64,000 nt of DNA, from contig NW_015622542.1 in NCBI RefSeq assembly GCF_000835495.1, positions 496,001 through 560,000 on the forward strand, written 5' to 3'. The stretch's first letter is position 1; each line of letters begins with the position of its first letter. Of the stretch, positions 53,728 to 64,000 are shown one piece after another. Both the position numbers and the translations under genes were made by a program. Source of the DNA: Cladophialophora immunda. Its lineage: Eukaryota > Ascomycota > Eurotiomycetes > Chaetothyriales > Herpotrichiellaceae. The notes beneath the pieces are model-generated. The model had not been told where the DNA came from. It did not search any database and worked only from the letters and a program-made list of their open reading frames with translations.

Positions 53728-55986
53728 ATGAATCGGGGCACCGAGCCTCCAGTGGCTGCCCATGGGACGGCGAAGCGTGCCCGGCTGGCATGCACCAATT
53801 GCAGGTAGAACCGACCATGGGGAACTCAAGCTTCACAATGGCTTACACCACTGGACACGCAGGCGCAAAAAAGCACGCTGTTCTGGCGAACGCCCTTGCT
53901 GTGATGCATGCAGTCGTTTATCGCAGATCTGTCGCTACGAGGAAAAGTCACCTGTGCAGAGATCGAAGGAGACGTCCCACCCTCGTCGAATGCATTCATC
54001 TGGAGGATTTGTTCGTAGCCCTCGAGTACGCTTTCCCTGATCTGTCAGTGCTGACCTGAATGGGACAGGGGTTTCTTCTGTCAAAGATAGAAAGCCTAGA
54101 GACCCAACTCCATGGCCTTTCAGCCGGTCTAAAGAACGTCTGCTTCGCGCCCGGTAAACATATGCTGACTAAATGCCAGCCCGCACCCTCACCAGAGTAC
54201 CGCAAGGGTGCCAATCTCGACCTCTTCGCCCTCCGTCAATAACCAAACCCCGGACTTCGACAGAGAGCCGGTGCTGCACCAGGCCAGCCTGTATGTACGT
54301 CGCTCTCCGGACACATACAACAATAACCAGACTTCAGATTGCTACAAGAGCTGCCCGTGCAAGTCAGTACTTCTCTTGTTGACACCTACTTCCGCTTCTG
54401 TCACAACCAGCCATATTGTCTGTTTCATGAGGCGACCTTCCGAGACAAAATGCTGAAAGGCCTCGTACCGCCCCATCTTGCCCTAGCATTCCTGGCCACT
54501 GCGGTGCGCTTTTCCGACGAGCCGTTGTTTCGTCAGAATAGAAGAGAATCAATGGACAGATATTCGGCGTCGGCATGGAGGTATATGGTGTTCAATTGGA
54601 TGTTGGTCGACGGAAAGCCCACCCTTGATATTGTCCAGGCACTGACCCTCCTGTCGATCCTCGATTTTACCGGTGCGACTCTCTCCCCCTGTCTCCATTT
54701 CGGGGGTTGGTGTTGCTGACGACGATGCAAACTACAGCTACTAAGTTACATCCTGGGTGGATGAAGATCGGACTGGCCATACGTCTCGCCCAAGACTTGC
54801 GGCTCATGTTTGACCCAACCGCGCCAGAATCGCAGGTAGTGCAAGAGGAACATCGGCGCGTGTTCTGGTCGGTCTATCTTCTTGACAAGATTGTCGCGGT
54901 GGGCCGAGCGAGACCGCCAGCGATCCTGGAGGACGACTGTTACGTCTATCTGCCTTGTAAAGAAGCCGATTTTCGGCGTGCAGCATCTCATTCCAAACTG
55001 ACCATCCAACAAATACACTCCTCGACGTACCCTTATCCCGAACGCCCCGGGGCATTTGCGGTCGTTATTGCCGCGGCGTCTGTCTTTTCAAGTTGCACTC
55101 GCTATATGCTGCGGAACCGTACCAAGTGGGAAGAGCCTCCTTGGAAGTTAGGATCTCCCTTTGCCGCCATCACCTCCATGCTCCTGGACTTCGAGAGCCG
55201 TTTCGACTTGACCGGTTCCATCAGCCACGTCTTCGAAAGGGAATGTACCGTGGGTGGAGAGCTGGACCCGCAATGCGCCAGCCATTGCCTTCTCGCCCAT
55301 GTGCTCTTCCGACTGAGCTACTGTCTTCTGCACCATCCACTGCTGCTTCACACACGCCTCCACTCGTGCGCGGCTAAAGCTCCTGCAACCTTCCTCCGGC
55401 CCATATTTCAGGGCGTGTTGCAAGAAGCTCTAGCGGTGACCGATCTCCTCTTAGAGGCAGAAATGGCGGGCTGTCACCCGACCGTCTCCTTTTTTGGGTG
55501 CTGCATTACCATTGCAGGGAGCGTCGAGGCTCTCTACACGGCGCACGAAGACCCTTCAATACGTCAGCAGAGCGTAAGTGGCTTTGAAAAGACCATGGCC
55601 TATCTCGAAAAGTACTCGCGCTACTGGAGCAACTGGAGGAGTATGGTCAGTTTCCCCAGTTTCCTGTTCTTCCGGACAAAAGTCAAGTGCTGACCAGGGC
55701 CACTCCAATGTAGATCACCAACCTCCAAAACTTTGCCGCGGACGCCTCTTCGTACAGGGATCTGTTGAACCCCCACGGTCGAGTGGAACTTGGTTCATCT
55801 AAACTTGAGCGTCTCTGGCGTCTGGTCGACTACAGCGCCATGTCGATCGAATACGCCGAGCCGGTGGACATGACCATGATGCCATCGTCGTTTGACTTCG
55901 ACTTCAGCCCTTCCGACTTCTTGGGTGAAGAGTGCTTTCAAGAACAGCAGTGGGATGCATTCCACTTCAACGGTCAGGCTTCATAG
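53728..55986 (+). CDS. Zn2Cys6 transcription factor
   Basis: Starts at ATG 53728. The binuclear cluster is split by the first intron (donor after CTNC plus two bases) and reads CX2CX6CX6CX2CX6C once joined. A helical segment KIESLETQLHGL suggests a dimerising coiled coil. The middle region has RVFWSVYLLDKI and AILEDDCYVYLP, the fungal regulator domain pattern. Later exons end in SSFDFDFSPSDF, an acidic, aromatic stretch like an activation domain. Introns between 53.9 and 54.4 kb are short and their limits uncertain. It lies outside the densest part of the cluster and may regulate the crotonase or the genes beyond. Confidence 0.85.
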
Positions 55987-56368
55987 TGGACCAGGGTTGA
56001 GAATATATATGGGACGAAGGAAGGACTCACGAAGGAGCTGCGGAATGATTTCGCTCGTATTCGTGTTGGCAACGGGGAGGTCATCCAGGCATCAAGGCTC
56101 GAATAGAAACCCCGTCGTGCCTCTCTTTTTGATTAGCCGCTCGCCGGGTTGCTCAGATAGCTGTGTGCACTACATATAATATAGTACTGACAAGGCTGAT
56201 GCTAGAGGTCACTCGTGCACTCTTCCCTAGTAACCATGCAGTGATCCTGCAGCCAGCCCCTCAATCAGCACATTTACCACCCTACCCAGGTTCTCGCCAG
56301 GAAGTCCTATTCGTATAAAATCCGCCCACGAGGCGGCATGATTGCCCGAGCAGTATATGAGCCCCCAA
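55987..56368. other. Convergent gap, no gene seen
   Basis: About 380 bases between two stops. Only probable 3' flanks. Confidence 0.35.
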
Positions 56369-56800
56369 TCAACCAAGGAGATCCCACTTATTGCCCGAGA
56401 CGTCCACAAAGACCGCCACGCGCCCGTACGCCTCGGCGCGCGGCTCTGCGACGAAGCGCACCCCAGCCTCGACGAGCCGCGCGTACGTGCCCTCGAAGTC
56501 CGCCGTGCGCCAGAACAGCCCGACCCGGCCGGCGAACTGGTTCCCGACCATCTGTTCCTGCGCGGGCCCGTCGGCGCGGGCGAGGAGAATGCCCGCGCCC
56601 GCGCCCGCGCCAGTGGTGCTGGGCGGGTGGACCACCACCCACCGCTTCGCGCGGCCGTCGTTGGTGAGCGCGGGGGAGTCTTCGGTCAAGGTGAACCCCA
56701 GCTTCTGGGTGAAGAAGGCGATGGCCTCGTCGTACGAGTGCACGAGCAGAGACACGAGCGAGATGCCGGCCTGCTCTGCCGGGCCTGTCGAGCCGTCCAT
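56369..56800 (-). CDS. VOC-fold (glyoxalase/bleomycin-resistance-like) protein
   Basis: Single exon, 143 residues from ATG 56800. It follows the betaalphabetabetabeta layout: SLLVHSYDEAIAFFTQKLGFTL at the start, WVVVHPP, GNQFAGRVGLFW, GVRFVAEPRAEAYGRVAVFVD and the terminal GNKWDLL, typical of the vicinal oxygen chelate fold. The His/Glu metal-ligand set of glyoxalase I is not complete by eye, so a non-glyoxalase function is likely. These proteins isomerise or bind small metabolites or antibiotics. The local GC content is higher than in neighbours. Confidence 0.72.
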   Translation of the reverse strand: MDGSTGPAEQAGISLVSLLVHSYDEAIAFFTQKLGFTLTEDSPALTNDGRAKRWVVVHPPSTTGAGAGAGILLARADGPAQEQMVGNQFAGRVGLFWRTADFEGTYARLVEAGVRFVAEPRAEAYGRVAVFVDVSGNKWDLLG

Positions 56801-57318
56801 GTCTTCTGTCGTTTGAGTCCGTGCTTTTCCGGGGGAGTTGGAGGACAGGCCGGAATACAGGGATTGATGATTCGAGTCTTGCGTCGAGATATAGAAATGG
56901 AACGACGTGTGGGTGAAAGGTTGAGACGGATACGTAAACATCTCGTTGGCCCTGCATGTCCTCGACTAGCTAGCTATATAGCTCGGTCTAAGGCCACCAC
57001 GCTATCCGACGGGGTACTGGGCCAAGCTCTTGTACCAAGGATCGCCCGGGAGAAGGACCAAGAGACATAATTCGAGAGACTACCGACAGTTTTGTCCCCG
57101 ATTGTTGCCATGTAGACCTTTCCCTCTCTGCATAGGGAATTTCTGGGGGGCTTAGATTCGGATACTACAGTTTGTTTGATTGCCTGGTTTGCAGTCCGCA
57201 TATCTAGCGGTCGTAATAAGCGCTCATATGATAGGTAGGTATCTAGCTGTGGATATGCTCTACCACCACCACCTCCTCCTCCACGAACACCTACCATTCA
57301 AAGGTCCCACACCGCTGC
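56801..57318. other. Intergenic, no gene seen
   Basis: About 520 bases. A CCACCACCACC/CTCCTCCTCC simple-sequence patch lies at about 57261-57281. No gene recognised. Confidence 0.35.
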
Positions 57319-58995
57319 TCATGCGATCCAGAACCAGATCCTCTCCAGAAAATTCCTGGGCTTAACCTCCGGCCACGTGCCCTCTAGCCGATCCGCCTCA
57401 GCCTTGCCGCTCCACAGATCCATCTCGCTCAGCTTGACAAACCGGGTCCGCTTGACCACTTTGTACCCGACGAACAGGGCCGCGAAGATGGGAATGTCAA
57501 TGTACGGCGGGACGAAGCTCTTGGCGCTGAACCGGCCCGGGAAGAAGGCGTCGAAGCCGTTGAAGATGGCCACGACGGTGCAGAAGCACACGGCAAAGTA
57601 GGCCAGGAACGGCTGCAGGGGGGCCTTGTACGGCAGCGTGTCCCGCGAGATGCTGTTGTGGTGGAGGCCCTGGTGGAAGCGGATGTACGTGATGCAGACG
57701 CTCGCCCAGACGATCAGCGTGCTGACCGCCGAGAGGTTCGAGATCCAGAAGAAGACGTCGGCGGCCCGGGAGCTGACGTTGAGGTAGACTAGGAGGGACA
57801 ACAGCGCCGTGGCTGCGACGCAGCCGTAGGGGACGCCGAACTTTTCGAACCGCAAGAACGCAGGAGCACGGCCGTCCAAGGCCGTCGCGTAGAGGACGCG
57901 GGTTGAAGCGTAGAAGAACGAGTTGCCTGCGGACCATGCCGATGACAGAATGACGGCGTTGATGATAGACGGCAGCGCCGAGATCCCACCATTGGTGATG
58001 GCGATGACGAACGGGCTCGCCGCCGCCCCCGGCGCAGAGCTGCTGATGGCGTTCAAAAGCCGCGGGTCCTTGGCTGAAACACACATGCTGATCAGGAAGA
58101 TAGCCAGCACGTAGAAGATGGCGATCCGCCAAAACACCCGCCGGACCGCCTTGGGAATGTTCCTGCGTGGGTTTTCGCACTCTCCAGCGGCCACCACCAC
58201 CATCTCGCTGCCCCCGTAGCTGAAAGTCGCATTGATGAAGACCTTCCAGAATGCGAGGAAGCGACCCAGGGCGCCGGTCTCAAGATATTCCAGCATCGGG
58301 CCCGGATTGTCCCAGTACCGAAACCCGATTCTGTCGTGGTTTGGCGCGCCGCCCAGGGTGATGATGAACATGAGCAAGAGCAAACCGACAATGGTCGTGA
58401 GCTTGATTGCGCCAAAGACGAATTCCGCCTCGCCGTATATGCGGACGGGAAAGCAGTTGACGATGACCATCGGGATGAACAGGATGGTGATCCACACGGC
58501 ATTGGAAACGGCATTCGGCCAATATCCTATCACCACCGCAGCGGCCGAGATCTCAATTGGCACGCCGATGGCGAACTGGTACCAGTAATTCCAGCCTAGG
58601 GTGAAACCCAGCGCCTCGTCGACGAATCGTGCGGCGTAGACAGGCACTGCGCCCGGCAGAGGCAGATAGGCGGCCATCTCGCCGAGACTGTTGATGACGG
58701 CGTAGAGATTGAAGCCGGTGATGATGTACGCCAGGAAGGTCGACAGCGGTCCAGCGAGACTCAGGGCTTGACCACTCCCCACGAAGAGACCTGTGCCAAT
58801 GGCGCCGGAGAGGGCGAGGAACTGGACATGACGAGACTTGAGCCTGCGCTCGAGAGTGCCGACGTTTTTCTGCTCGTGCTCGAGATACTTAAGGTCTTCA
58901 ATGTCGTCGTGGTCGCCACGTTGCTGCCCAGTTTCGACGATAGCGGCCTCGGTCACCTTCCTGGCTTCAAGGTCTTTGAGTTCGTGTGCCATCAT
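57319..58995 (-). CDS. Amino-acid permease, YAT/APC family
   Basis: Single exon, 558 residues, with the first ATG at 58995. The hydrophobic core begins at RHVQFLALSGAIGTGLFVG, the conserved first-helix motif of fungal amino-acid permeases, followed by GEMAAYLPLPGAVP. Twelve hydrophobic segments are plausible. Late segments include NSFFYASTRVLYA and PYKAPLQPFLAYF. It imports amino acids across the plasma membrane. The gene has a basic, Glu-rich N-terminal tail typical for regulated endocytosis. It seems unrelated to the aromatic cluster. Specificity unknown. Confidence 0.9.
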   Translation of the reverse strand: MMAHELKDLEARKVTEAAIVETGQQRGDHDDIEDLKYLEHEQKNVGTLERRLKSRHVQFLALSGAIGTGLFVGSGQALSLAGPLSTFLAYIITGFNLYAVINSLGEMAAYLPLPGAVPVYAARFVDEALGFTLGWNYWYQFAIGVPIEISAAAVVIGYWPNAVSNAVWITILFIPMVIVNCFPVRIYGEAEFVFGAIKLTTIVGLLLLMFIITLGGAPNHDRIGFRYWDNPGPMLEYLETGALGRFLAFWKVFINATFSYGGSEMVVVAAGECENPRRNIPKAVRRVFWRIAIFYVLAIFLISMCVSAKDPRLLNAISSSAPGAAASPFVIAITNGGISALPSIINAVILSSAWSAGNSFFYASTRVLYATALDGRAPAFLRFEKFGVPYGCVAATALLSLLVYLNVSSRAADVFFWISNLSAVSTLIVWASVCITYIRFHQGLHHNSISRDTLPYKAPLQPFLAYFAVCFCTVVAIFNGFDAFFPGRFSAKSFVPPYIDIPIFAALFVGYKVVKRTRFVKLSEMDLWSGKAEADRLEGTWPEVKPRNFLERIWFWIA

Positions 58996-59383
58996 GTGTG
59001 ACTTTGTCAAAGTTGCTGCACATCTAGCTCTTCATCCCGCCTGGGAATGAGGAGAGTCATCCAGGCATCGGTGAGGCCGTGGCCGGGCTGTCGTCTGATA
59101 TGTAGTGGGAGATTCCTCCTTCCTCTTCAGAGAAGGAGTCACGGACATGAGCGTCCTCATGGTGAGTCGTGCCATTTTGGCGGATGCTACCTTGACCGAA
59201 GCGGGCGCCAACTTGTCGATCCATGCATCTACCCAAGGACGAGATTGGTGGTGGATGTAAGAAAAGGATGGTGGAGGAAGGAAGCCGGAGCATTTCGTAG
59301 ATACTTCGGCAGTGGTTCAGATTCGGCCGCATTTGCACCGAAACTTTCCCCAGAGACACGGAGACGCCTTGCCGTGGAGCTCC
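58996..59383. other. Intergenic, no gene seen
   Basis: About 390 bases upstream of the permease, with the 3' flank of the EstB-like gene. Nothing recognised. Confidence 0.35.
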
Positions 59384-60532
59384 TCAAGACACTCCCAAGG
59401 CTTTATATATCGCTGCAATATAGACCCTTGCCTTGTCCGAGCCCAGGCCAACATTGTCCATCTTGTTCATCACATACGAAATGGTCAGCTTCCTGTCCAA
59501 GTCCACCACTGCCATCGACCCGCCGTATCCGCCCCAGGTACACACTCTTCCCGAGGGCAGCCAGTCAATCCAAGTGCCTTGGGTCGGGAGAGCGAAGCCA
59601 ATGCCCCAGCGTATGGGTGCTCCAAAGGCAAGGACGTGATCCAGCCCGTTTGATTGTTCTTTAAAGATGAGGTCGATGGTCTGTGGAGAAATGAACTGTT
59701 TACCGTCGACTTGGCCATTCATGGAGATGACTGACAGGATGCGATTGACTCCGTGGGCGTTGCTGTGCCCATTCCCGGCCCCGATTTCAGCCTTTCTGAA
59801 CAGCTCACTGTTTGCAAACTCGGCTCGCATGGGCGGGTTCGTCATGACTCGAAACCCAATCGAGGCAGGTTCCAAGGGGGGAGGCCCAGCCGGTGGCGGC
59901 GGGATAACGTTCGACCTGCGCGCCTCGTCTTTCTCTGAACAACCCAGCTGGAAATCGGCATTGAGAGGAGTGGCAATGTCTTCAGCGATGAACTGTTTGA
60001 GTGACTTGCCTGTTACCCGCCGGACAACCTCTGCGATCAAGTAGCCCTGGGTGAATGAATGGTATCCTGATGCCGTGCCAGGTTCCCACCATGGGGCCTG
60101 CTCGGCCAACAGTGCGGTGACTCTGGGTGAGTCGCAGATTTCCTCGACAGTGAGAGGAGTGTCGAACCCAGCCACCCCAGAGGTGTGGGACAGAATGTGG
60201 CGGATTTCAATGTCTTGCTTCCTGTTCGCGGCGAACTCGGGCCAGTATTTGGATACTTTGTCATTCACGCTGAGCGCACCTCGATCGACCAGGACGAGGA
60301 CGGCGAAGGCTGCGATGGTCTTGGTGGTGGAGAAGAGATTGGTGATGGTATCCTTTTCCCAAGGTCGCTTTCGGTCTTGGTCGGCGTAGCCTCCCCAGAT
60401 ATCAACCACATCTTTCCCGTTCAAGTTGACGGCGATGGAGGCACCGAGTTCCTCGCCTGAGTCTATGTATTTCTGCAGCAGATCTTTGACCTCGTGGAAT
60501 TTCTCATCGCAGTGTCCTTGAACAGCTGGCAT
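59384..60532 (-). CDS. Beta-lactamase-fold serine hydrolase (EstB-like esterase)
   Basis: Single exon, 382 residues, ATG at 60532. The SxxK motif is STTK in LFSTTKTIAAF, followed by RHILSHTSGVAGF and the tyrosine motif in SGYHSFTQGYL. The late GGYGG supports a class C/EstB-like serine hydrolase. Fungal members include esterases, lovastatin-type transesterases and aryl-ester hydrolases rather than true lactamases. Given the Baeyer-Villiger monooxygenase at 6-8 kb, hydrolysis of a ring-derived ester is conceivable, but the distance of over 50 kb makes this weak. The fold is clear. Confidence 0.85.
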   Translation of the reverse strand: MPAVQGHCDEKFHEVKDLLQKYIDSGEELGASIAVNLNGKDVVDIWGGYADQDRKRPWEKDTITNLFSTTKTIAAFAVLVLVDRGALSVNDKVSKYWPEFAANRKQDIEIRHILSHTSGVAGFDTPLTVEEICDSPRVTALLAEQAPWWEPGTASGYHSFTQGYLIAEVVRRVTGKSLKQFIAEDIATPLNADFQLGCSEKDEARRSNVIPPPPAGPPPLEPASIGFRVMTNPPMRAEFANSELFRKAEIGAGNGHSNAHGVNRILSVISMNGQVDGKQFISPQTIDLIFKEQSNGLDHVLAFGAPIRWGIGFALPTQGTWIDWLPSGRVCTWGGYGGSMAVVDLDRKLTISYVMNKMDNVGLGSDKARVYIAAIYKALGVS

Positions 60533-61370
60533 CGTGGCTGGTGTATTTTCCGACTCTCATTAGCAGAAGACTGCGACGCGGTAGAGCGAGACTTGACGCA
60601 TGGTAAGGGGGTGTTTATAGGGAGGCTTTTACTAGAGAAGCCCAAGCTCCACGACGGCTCGCCGGGGAAGGCCCCAAAGCTGACGGGCCCGGACATGTGC
60701 TCGCGGTCAGTGGGTGTTCTCCAGCGAGTTGCAACTCATCAGTTGGAGGACTTACACAGAACCGCACCTCCCACCAAATGGCGGGGAGGAGGAGACACAA
60801 TCGCCGAGTCCAGCTCGAGTTTGAGTCCTTGAGAAGCCCCTCCCCAGCCCCACAGATGCATCAAGGCGCCAGCTGTTCCCCACGCAGTTACACCTGAGAA
60901 GACGGATTGCGACGGTGAGATGTGGACGGTGTTCGATGAAGGAAAAACCCGACACCATGGCCTAAAGAACGGAGTCGTCCACGGCGCCTGGGCGATATAC
61001 CTTCTCATTGACGACCACTTACCCTGGGTTTCTGTCCAGAGCCGCACAATGAGAACGCGACTGACAGTCGTCGCACGCTGTCCACATGGCAAAAGATCCG
61101 GGCTGCTATGCAGTGTGTGATGTCAGGTCAAGGTCCACCAAACCTCCGTACAAGAATTCTCAACCCGCGGGCGCAGAAGGAAAAGGTGGACAAAAGAGGA
61201 AAGAATGTACAGCATTTGTCTCTATAAACTTCTTGCTCTCCATGCCAAGGCGCTGTGACCATTACTGCACCTCCAATAACGACAACGACATCACGCAACC
61301 CACTCATCCGTAACCTGCTCATGAAGGCTGCTTCGTCATAAAGAGTCACCGTCAGCGACTTCTCTCAAAA
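60533..61370. other. Intergenic, no gene seen
   Basis: About 840 bases between the hydrolase start and the decayed gene. It should hold the hydrolase promoter. No motifs or repeats seen. Confidence 0.35.
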
Positions 61371-62190
61371 ATGGCAAGTCCTCGCAGCAGCCACAGCACC
61401 GTCCACCGCCCAAACAAGAAGAGACAGGCGGAACTCAATTACGAGACAGAAGCCTATCAAAAGCGCCTCCACTATGTAAAGCCACCCTTCACATTCAAGT
61501 TCCTCGACTGGGAAGACGGTGGGTGAGCCACGGTTGAGTCTTTACCACGGAGTTATACATCGATCCCCTGAAGTTACAGCCCATTCCTTCGCTCCGATCA
61601 GATCGGCGTTGCCGTAGGTTTCTCAGATCCGGTATTCCGAACGCAGTTCAGGGACAACGCACGGTATGGAGATTGAGGAAGACGAAGGCAAGGCGGCCGC
61701 GGAGTGGACTCGCACAACTTCCCCGGCATGAGCCATTCGTGGGACAATACCAAGTTTCTTCAAGAGCTTCGGCGGTTCAGTCATTGTGAAAGGCATTCAA
61801 GTGTCCATGACGCTCTTAAAGCCGTCGAGGTTGGCGTCCAAGGTGTCGTTGTGAGCAACAATGGTGGTAGACAGGGAGATGGTGGAGTCGGCTCTCTAGG
61901 AATGATACCAGGCGTCGTCGTTGATGCCGTAGGCAATAAGCTGGACCTATTATTCGACTCTGGGATCCGGTGTGGCGCGGGTATTGCTAAAGCCATGACG
62001 TTGGGAGCTGAGATGGTCCTAGTCGGCTGGCCATACACGTATTGATTGGTTCTTGGAGGAGAAGAAAGCGTCAGCAATACACTCAAAGCGCTGTGCGACG
62101 ATTTGACATTGCATCTTGCTGGCGTCGAATCGATTTCGTCAGCTCATCTCAACCGGCCAGTGCTTGTCCGGGAGGACAACCTGTAGTATG
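61371..62190 (+). pseudogene. Decayed FMN-dependent 2-hydroxyacid oxidase/lactate monooxygenase
   Basis: Remnants of the FMN_dh family lie in different frames: IGVAVGFSDPVFRTQF near 61610, GMEIEEDEGKAAAEWTRT near 61660, NFPGMSHSWDNTKFLQ near 61725, GSVIVKGIQ near 61775, and AVEVGVQGVVVSNNGGRQ plus LLFDSGIRCGAGIAKA near 61820-62000. At least three to four frameshifts separate them. A TGA follows WPYTY at about 62043, while family-like sequence (LVLGGEESVSNTLKAL) continues in frame. The catalytic histidine of SNHGGRQ is replaced by Asn. The start at 61371 (MASPRSSH) may be the old N-terminus, but a large part of the barrel is missing. The gene looks non-functional; no repair is offered. Confidence 0.8.
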
Positions 62191-62267
62191 AAAACTAGGG
62201 AGAGCAAGAACAAGTTGCTCAGAATGTCCTTAACCGGGACCCAGTCAGTCACACGTATCTCGTTAGG

Positions 62268-64000
62268 TCACTCCCTCGATTTCGGCCTGTCAATGTCGGT
62301 CCATCGAGGAATCCGGCATGTCTCGCATTTTTCCAACTCGGGGGTATTGTCCGGGTTGATGTGCAGCCAAATTTCCCCTTCGCCTGAACGCTGGAGCTTC
62401 TCCCAGTAACGCTTCCTCGCCCCGGGCGTGAGCCGTTTGCGGGCCTCGTGCTGAACCCTCAACCGCACCGCCGTCCATTTCTTGTTCGGCCGATGCTCTG
62501 TGGGCAAGTCATCTAGCGCAGGAAGGTCCAATACCTTCTTTTCCCTCATCCGCCTAAGGAAAGGCTGCTCGTAGTGCACCTCCTGGGGCATAACGTGAGC
62601 CAGGAATTCCAGCGATGCATCGATGTTCACGTCGACGGCGCGGACAGGGTCAATGGTAGTCTTCATCAGGTAGCTGGCCAGCTGAGGGTACAGGATGCAG
62701 AAGTCTGATTGAGAGATGTGTACAGTTCCACGGACAGTCAGTAGCCACGCTGGATGTCCCGTTTCCAGGGCCTCCATCGTCACTGTCTTTGCCACTTCGA
62801 AATTGTCTGGCCAGTACATGAAGGCCTCCGAATTGATCCCTAGAAGCGGGACTCGAATGCGGTTTTCTCGCTCTTCGGCAGTTGGCCGCACCGGCATGCC
62901 CCAGATATCGTAGATAATCCCCTGTGTGATGTATTTGTACCGGTGTTTCTGTCGTAGGACCTCAACAGCCGTAGTTGCTCCAAAGGAATGTCCCACCATG
63001 GTGACCCCCTCGGTGAAGAAACGATCTTGCCATGACGACCACTCAATGCCATCCAGACCGATCTTTGAAGCACCGATTGCGGGCTTGACCCGCAGGTTCC
63101 TCGCTGCGACCTTGTCGCCATTACCCGCACATATCTCTTGCATGACCTGGTAGGCCTCGTCAATCTCAGCTAGCCGCAGATCAACCTGGGCATTGCGCAG
63201 TTTATGGTCCACTTGGTGCCCGGGGGTTGTGTCGTACTTGTCGCTTTTTGCGAAAATGAAGTCCACAGTATCGTAGGGCTTCTTGGCAGCCTTTTTCTCG
63301 TGCTCTACATTTCCGTCGGCCTCTGTACAGTACCGGCTTCCTGGTCCAACAGCAGAGTGATTGACCATGGTTCTCGGCCCGCTTCCATCCCGATGTTCGA
63401 GAGCCACCACCACAAAGCCATGGCTGGCAAACTCCCCGCAGACGGATGAGTAGCACGTCCTTGTCCCTCCCAAGCCGTGACTGAAGATTATGAGAGGGAA
63501 CTTGGGCTTCTGGGGTCCTTGTGCAGGTGGTTTCCCCTCTTCATCCACCGCCTTCCGCCGGCCTGTGGAAGCTTCTCCGTGGGGAGGCCAATGGTCTGCA
63601 AGTCTTGCATTTTTGTATGCGGGGATTTTCGTATACCAGGTTGTACAGAAGAAGAAAGCCATCATCAAGTGCTCCGGAAGATTTGCGAAACGCCCGTAAC
63701 CGCGGCTCGTCTGATCTCTAGGTCGGGTCAGCCAGGTCGGGCGAAATCTTTGCATGGTGGACGGAGCATCGACGTTGTACTTGACATTCAGGTGGGCAGG
63801 ATAATAGATTGTCATCAACACCGTCTCGAGGGTAAGAGCGCGGACGCCATGCCGCTTGATATCCGAGAAAGTCCTTGGGTTCCGAGCCGGCACTTCAATG
63901 TCGATGATTCCAACCTCGTACGGGCCAGCATAATGCGGTAGCTTGCCATAGAAGGGAACTTTGTCCCTCAAGCCCTTCGGCGGTCTTGCCTTGGGTTTTT
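62268..64000 (-). CDS. PAF acetylhydrolase-like alpha/beta hydrolase, 5' end beyond window
   Basis: The frame stays open to the right edge, so the start is outside. Visible 5' region: VPFYGKLPHYAGPYEVGIIDIEVPAR, the usual opening of fungal platelet-activating-factor acetylhydrolase-like proteins. LIIFSHGLGGTRTCYSS carries the oxyanion loop. The nucleophile elbow is GHSFGA, and a late HISQSDF gives the likely histidine. The C-terminal tail is long and basic. These serine lipases remove short acyl groups from oxidised phospholipids. The last residues end at the stop at 62268. Assignment to family is good. Substrate unknown. Confidence 0.85.
   Translation of the reverse strand, partial: KPKARPPKGLRDKVPFYGKLPHYAGPYEVGIIDIEVPARNPRTFSDIKRHGVRALTLETVLMTIYYPAHLNVKYNVDAPSTMQRFRPTWLTRPRDQTSRGYGRFANLPEHLMMAFFFCTTWYTKIPAYKNARLADHWPPHGEASTGRRKAVDEEGKPPAQGPQKPKFPLIIFSHGLGGTRTCYSSVCGEFASHGFVVVALEHRDGSGPRTMVNHSAVGPGSRYCTEADGNVEHEKKAAKKPYDTVDFIFAKSDKYDTTPGHQVDHKLRNAQVDLRLAEIDEAYQVMQEICAGNGDKVAARNLRVKPAIGASKIGLDGIEWSSWQDRFFTEGVTMVGHSFGATTAVEVLRQKHRYKYITQGIIYDIWGMPVRPTAEERENRIRVPLLGINSEAFMYWPDNFEVAKTVTMEALETGHPAWLLTVRGTVHISQSDFCILYPQLASYLMKTTIDPVRAVDVNIDASLEFLAHVMPQEVHYEQPFLRRMREKKVLDLPALDDLPTEHRPNKKWTAVRLRVQHEARKRLTPGARKRYWEKLQRSGEGEIWLHINPDNTPELEKCETCRIPRWTDIDRPKSRE

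Noticed and set aside
57250..57285. CCACCACC/CTCCTCC repeats as a coding region
   Set aside because: Frames over it are low complexity and without support; it lies in an intergenic stretch.
59384..60532. Beta-lactamase resistance gene
   Set aside because: SxxK and the Tyr motif are shared with EstB-like esterases, which are frequent in fungi; no context for antibiotic resistance.

Overview
The window looks like nuclear DNA of a filamentous ascomycete (Pezizomycotina). Genes are dense and carry many 50-65 nt GT-AG introns. The regulators are fungal Zn2Cys6 and C2H2 factors, and the families (Dal5-like MFS permeases, pisatin-demethylase-like P450, Frm2-type nitroreductase, mitochondrial carrier) are typical of that group. 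I cannot fix the genus from the sequence. No rRNA, tRNA, CRISPR or intact transposon was found.

Most of the window, about 0-53 kb, reads as one large catabolic island for aromatic compounds. 0-8.3 kb holds a CYP504-like P450 (cut by the left edge), an anion-type MFS permease, a Zn2Cys6 regulator and a Baeyer-Villiger monooxygenase. 9-16 kb holds a carboxymuconolactone decarboxylase/enol-lactonase fusion, a second permease and an intronless flavoprotein dehydrogenase. 15.7-21.7 kb has an F-box protein, an uncharacterised protein and a double C2H2 regulator. 22-38 kb is the core: maleylacetate reductase, thiolase, nitroreductase, hydroxyquinol-type intradiol dioxygenase, NmrA-like protein, PcaB-type cycloisomerase, SCOT-type and CaiB-type CoA-transferases and a mitochondrial oxodicarboxylate carrier. 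38-53 kb adds a third MFS permease, a C2H2+Zn2Cys6 regulator, a phenol-hydroxylase-type flavoprotein, a second P450, a regulator-like protein and a crotonase ending in AKL.

Together these could encode uptake, ring hydroxylation, ring cleavage and conversion to 3-oxoadipate by two routes (hydroxyquinol/maleylacetate, and carboxymuconate/carboxymuconolactone). CoA activation and thiolysis to succinyl-CoA and acetyl-CoA would follow. Several lower-pathway proteins have mitochondrial-looking N-termini and a carrier gene sits beside them, so the last steps may be mitochondrial. The bacterial-style PcaB and the CMD/lactonase fusion are unusual for a fungus, whose standard protocatechuate branch uses a beta-propeller enzyme and a carboxymuconolactone hydrolase. 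No protocatechuate dioxygenase is visible.

From 53.7 kb on the content is more ordinary: a Zn2Cys6 regulator, a VOC-fold protein, an amino-acid permease, an EstB/beta-lactamase-like hydrolase, a decayed FMN-dependent 2-hydroxyacid oxidase pseudogene and a PAF-acetylhydrolase-like gene running off the right edge.

Splice-site reading turned up two introns in catabolic genes whose only frame-preserving 3' ends are GG (45511-45512) and CG (34633-34634) instead of AG. Both merit checking. All functional assignments rest on motifs read by eye; no database search was possible.
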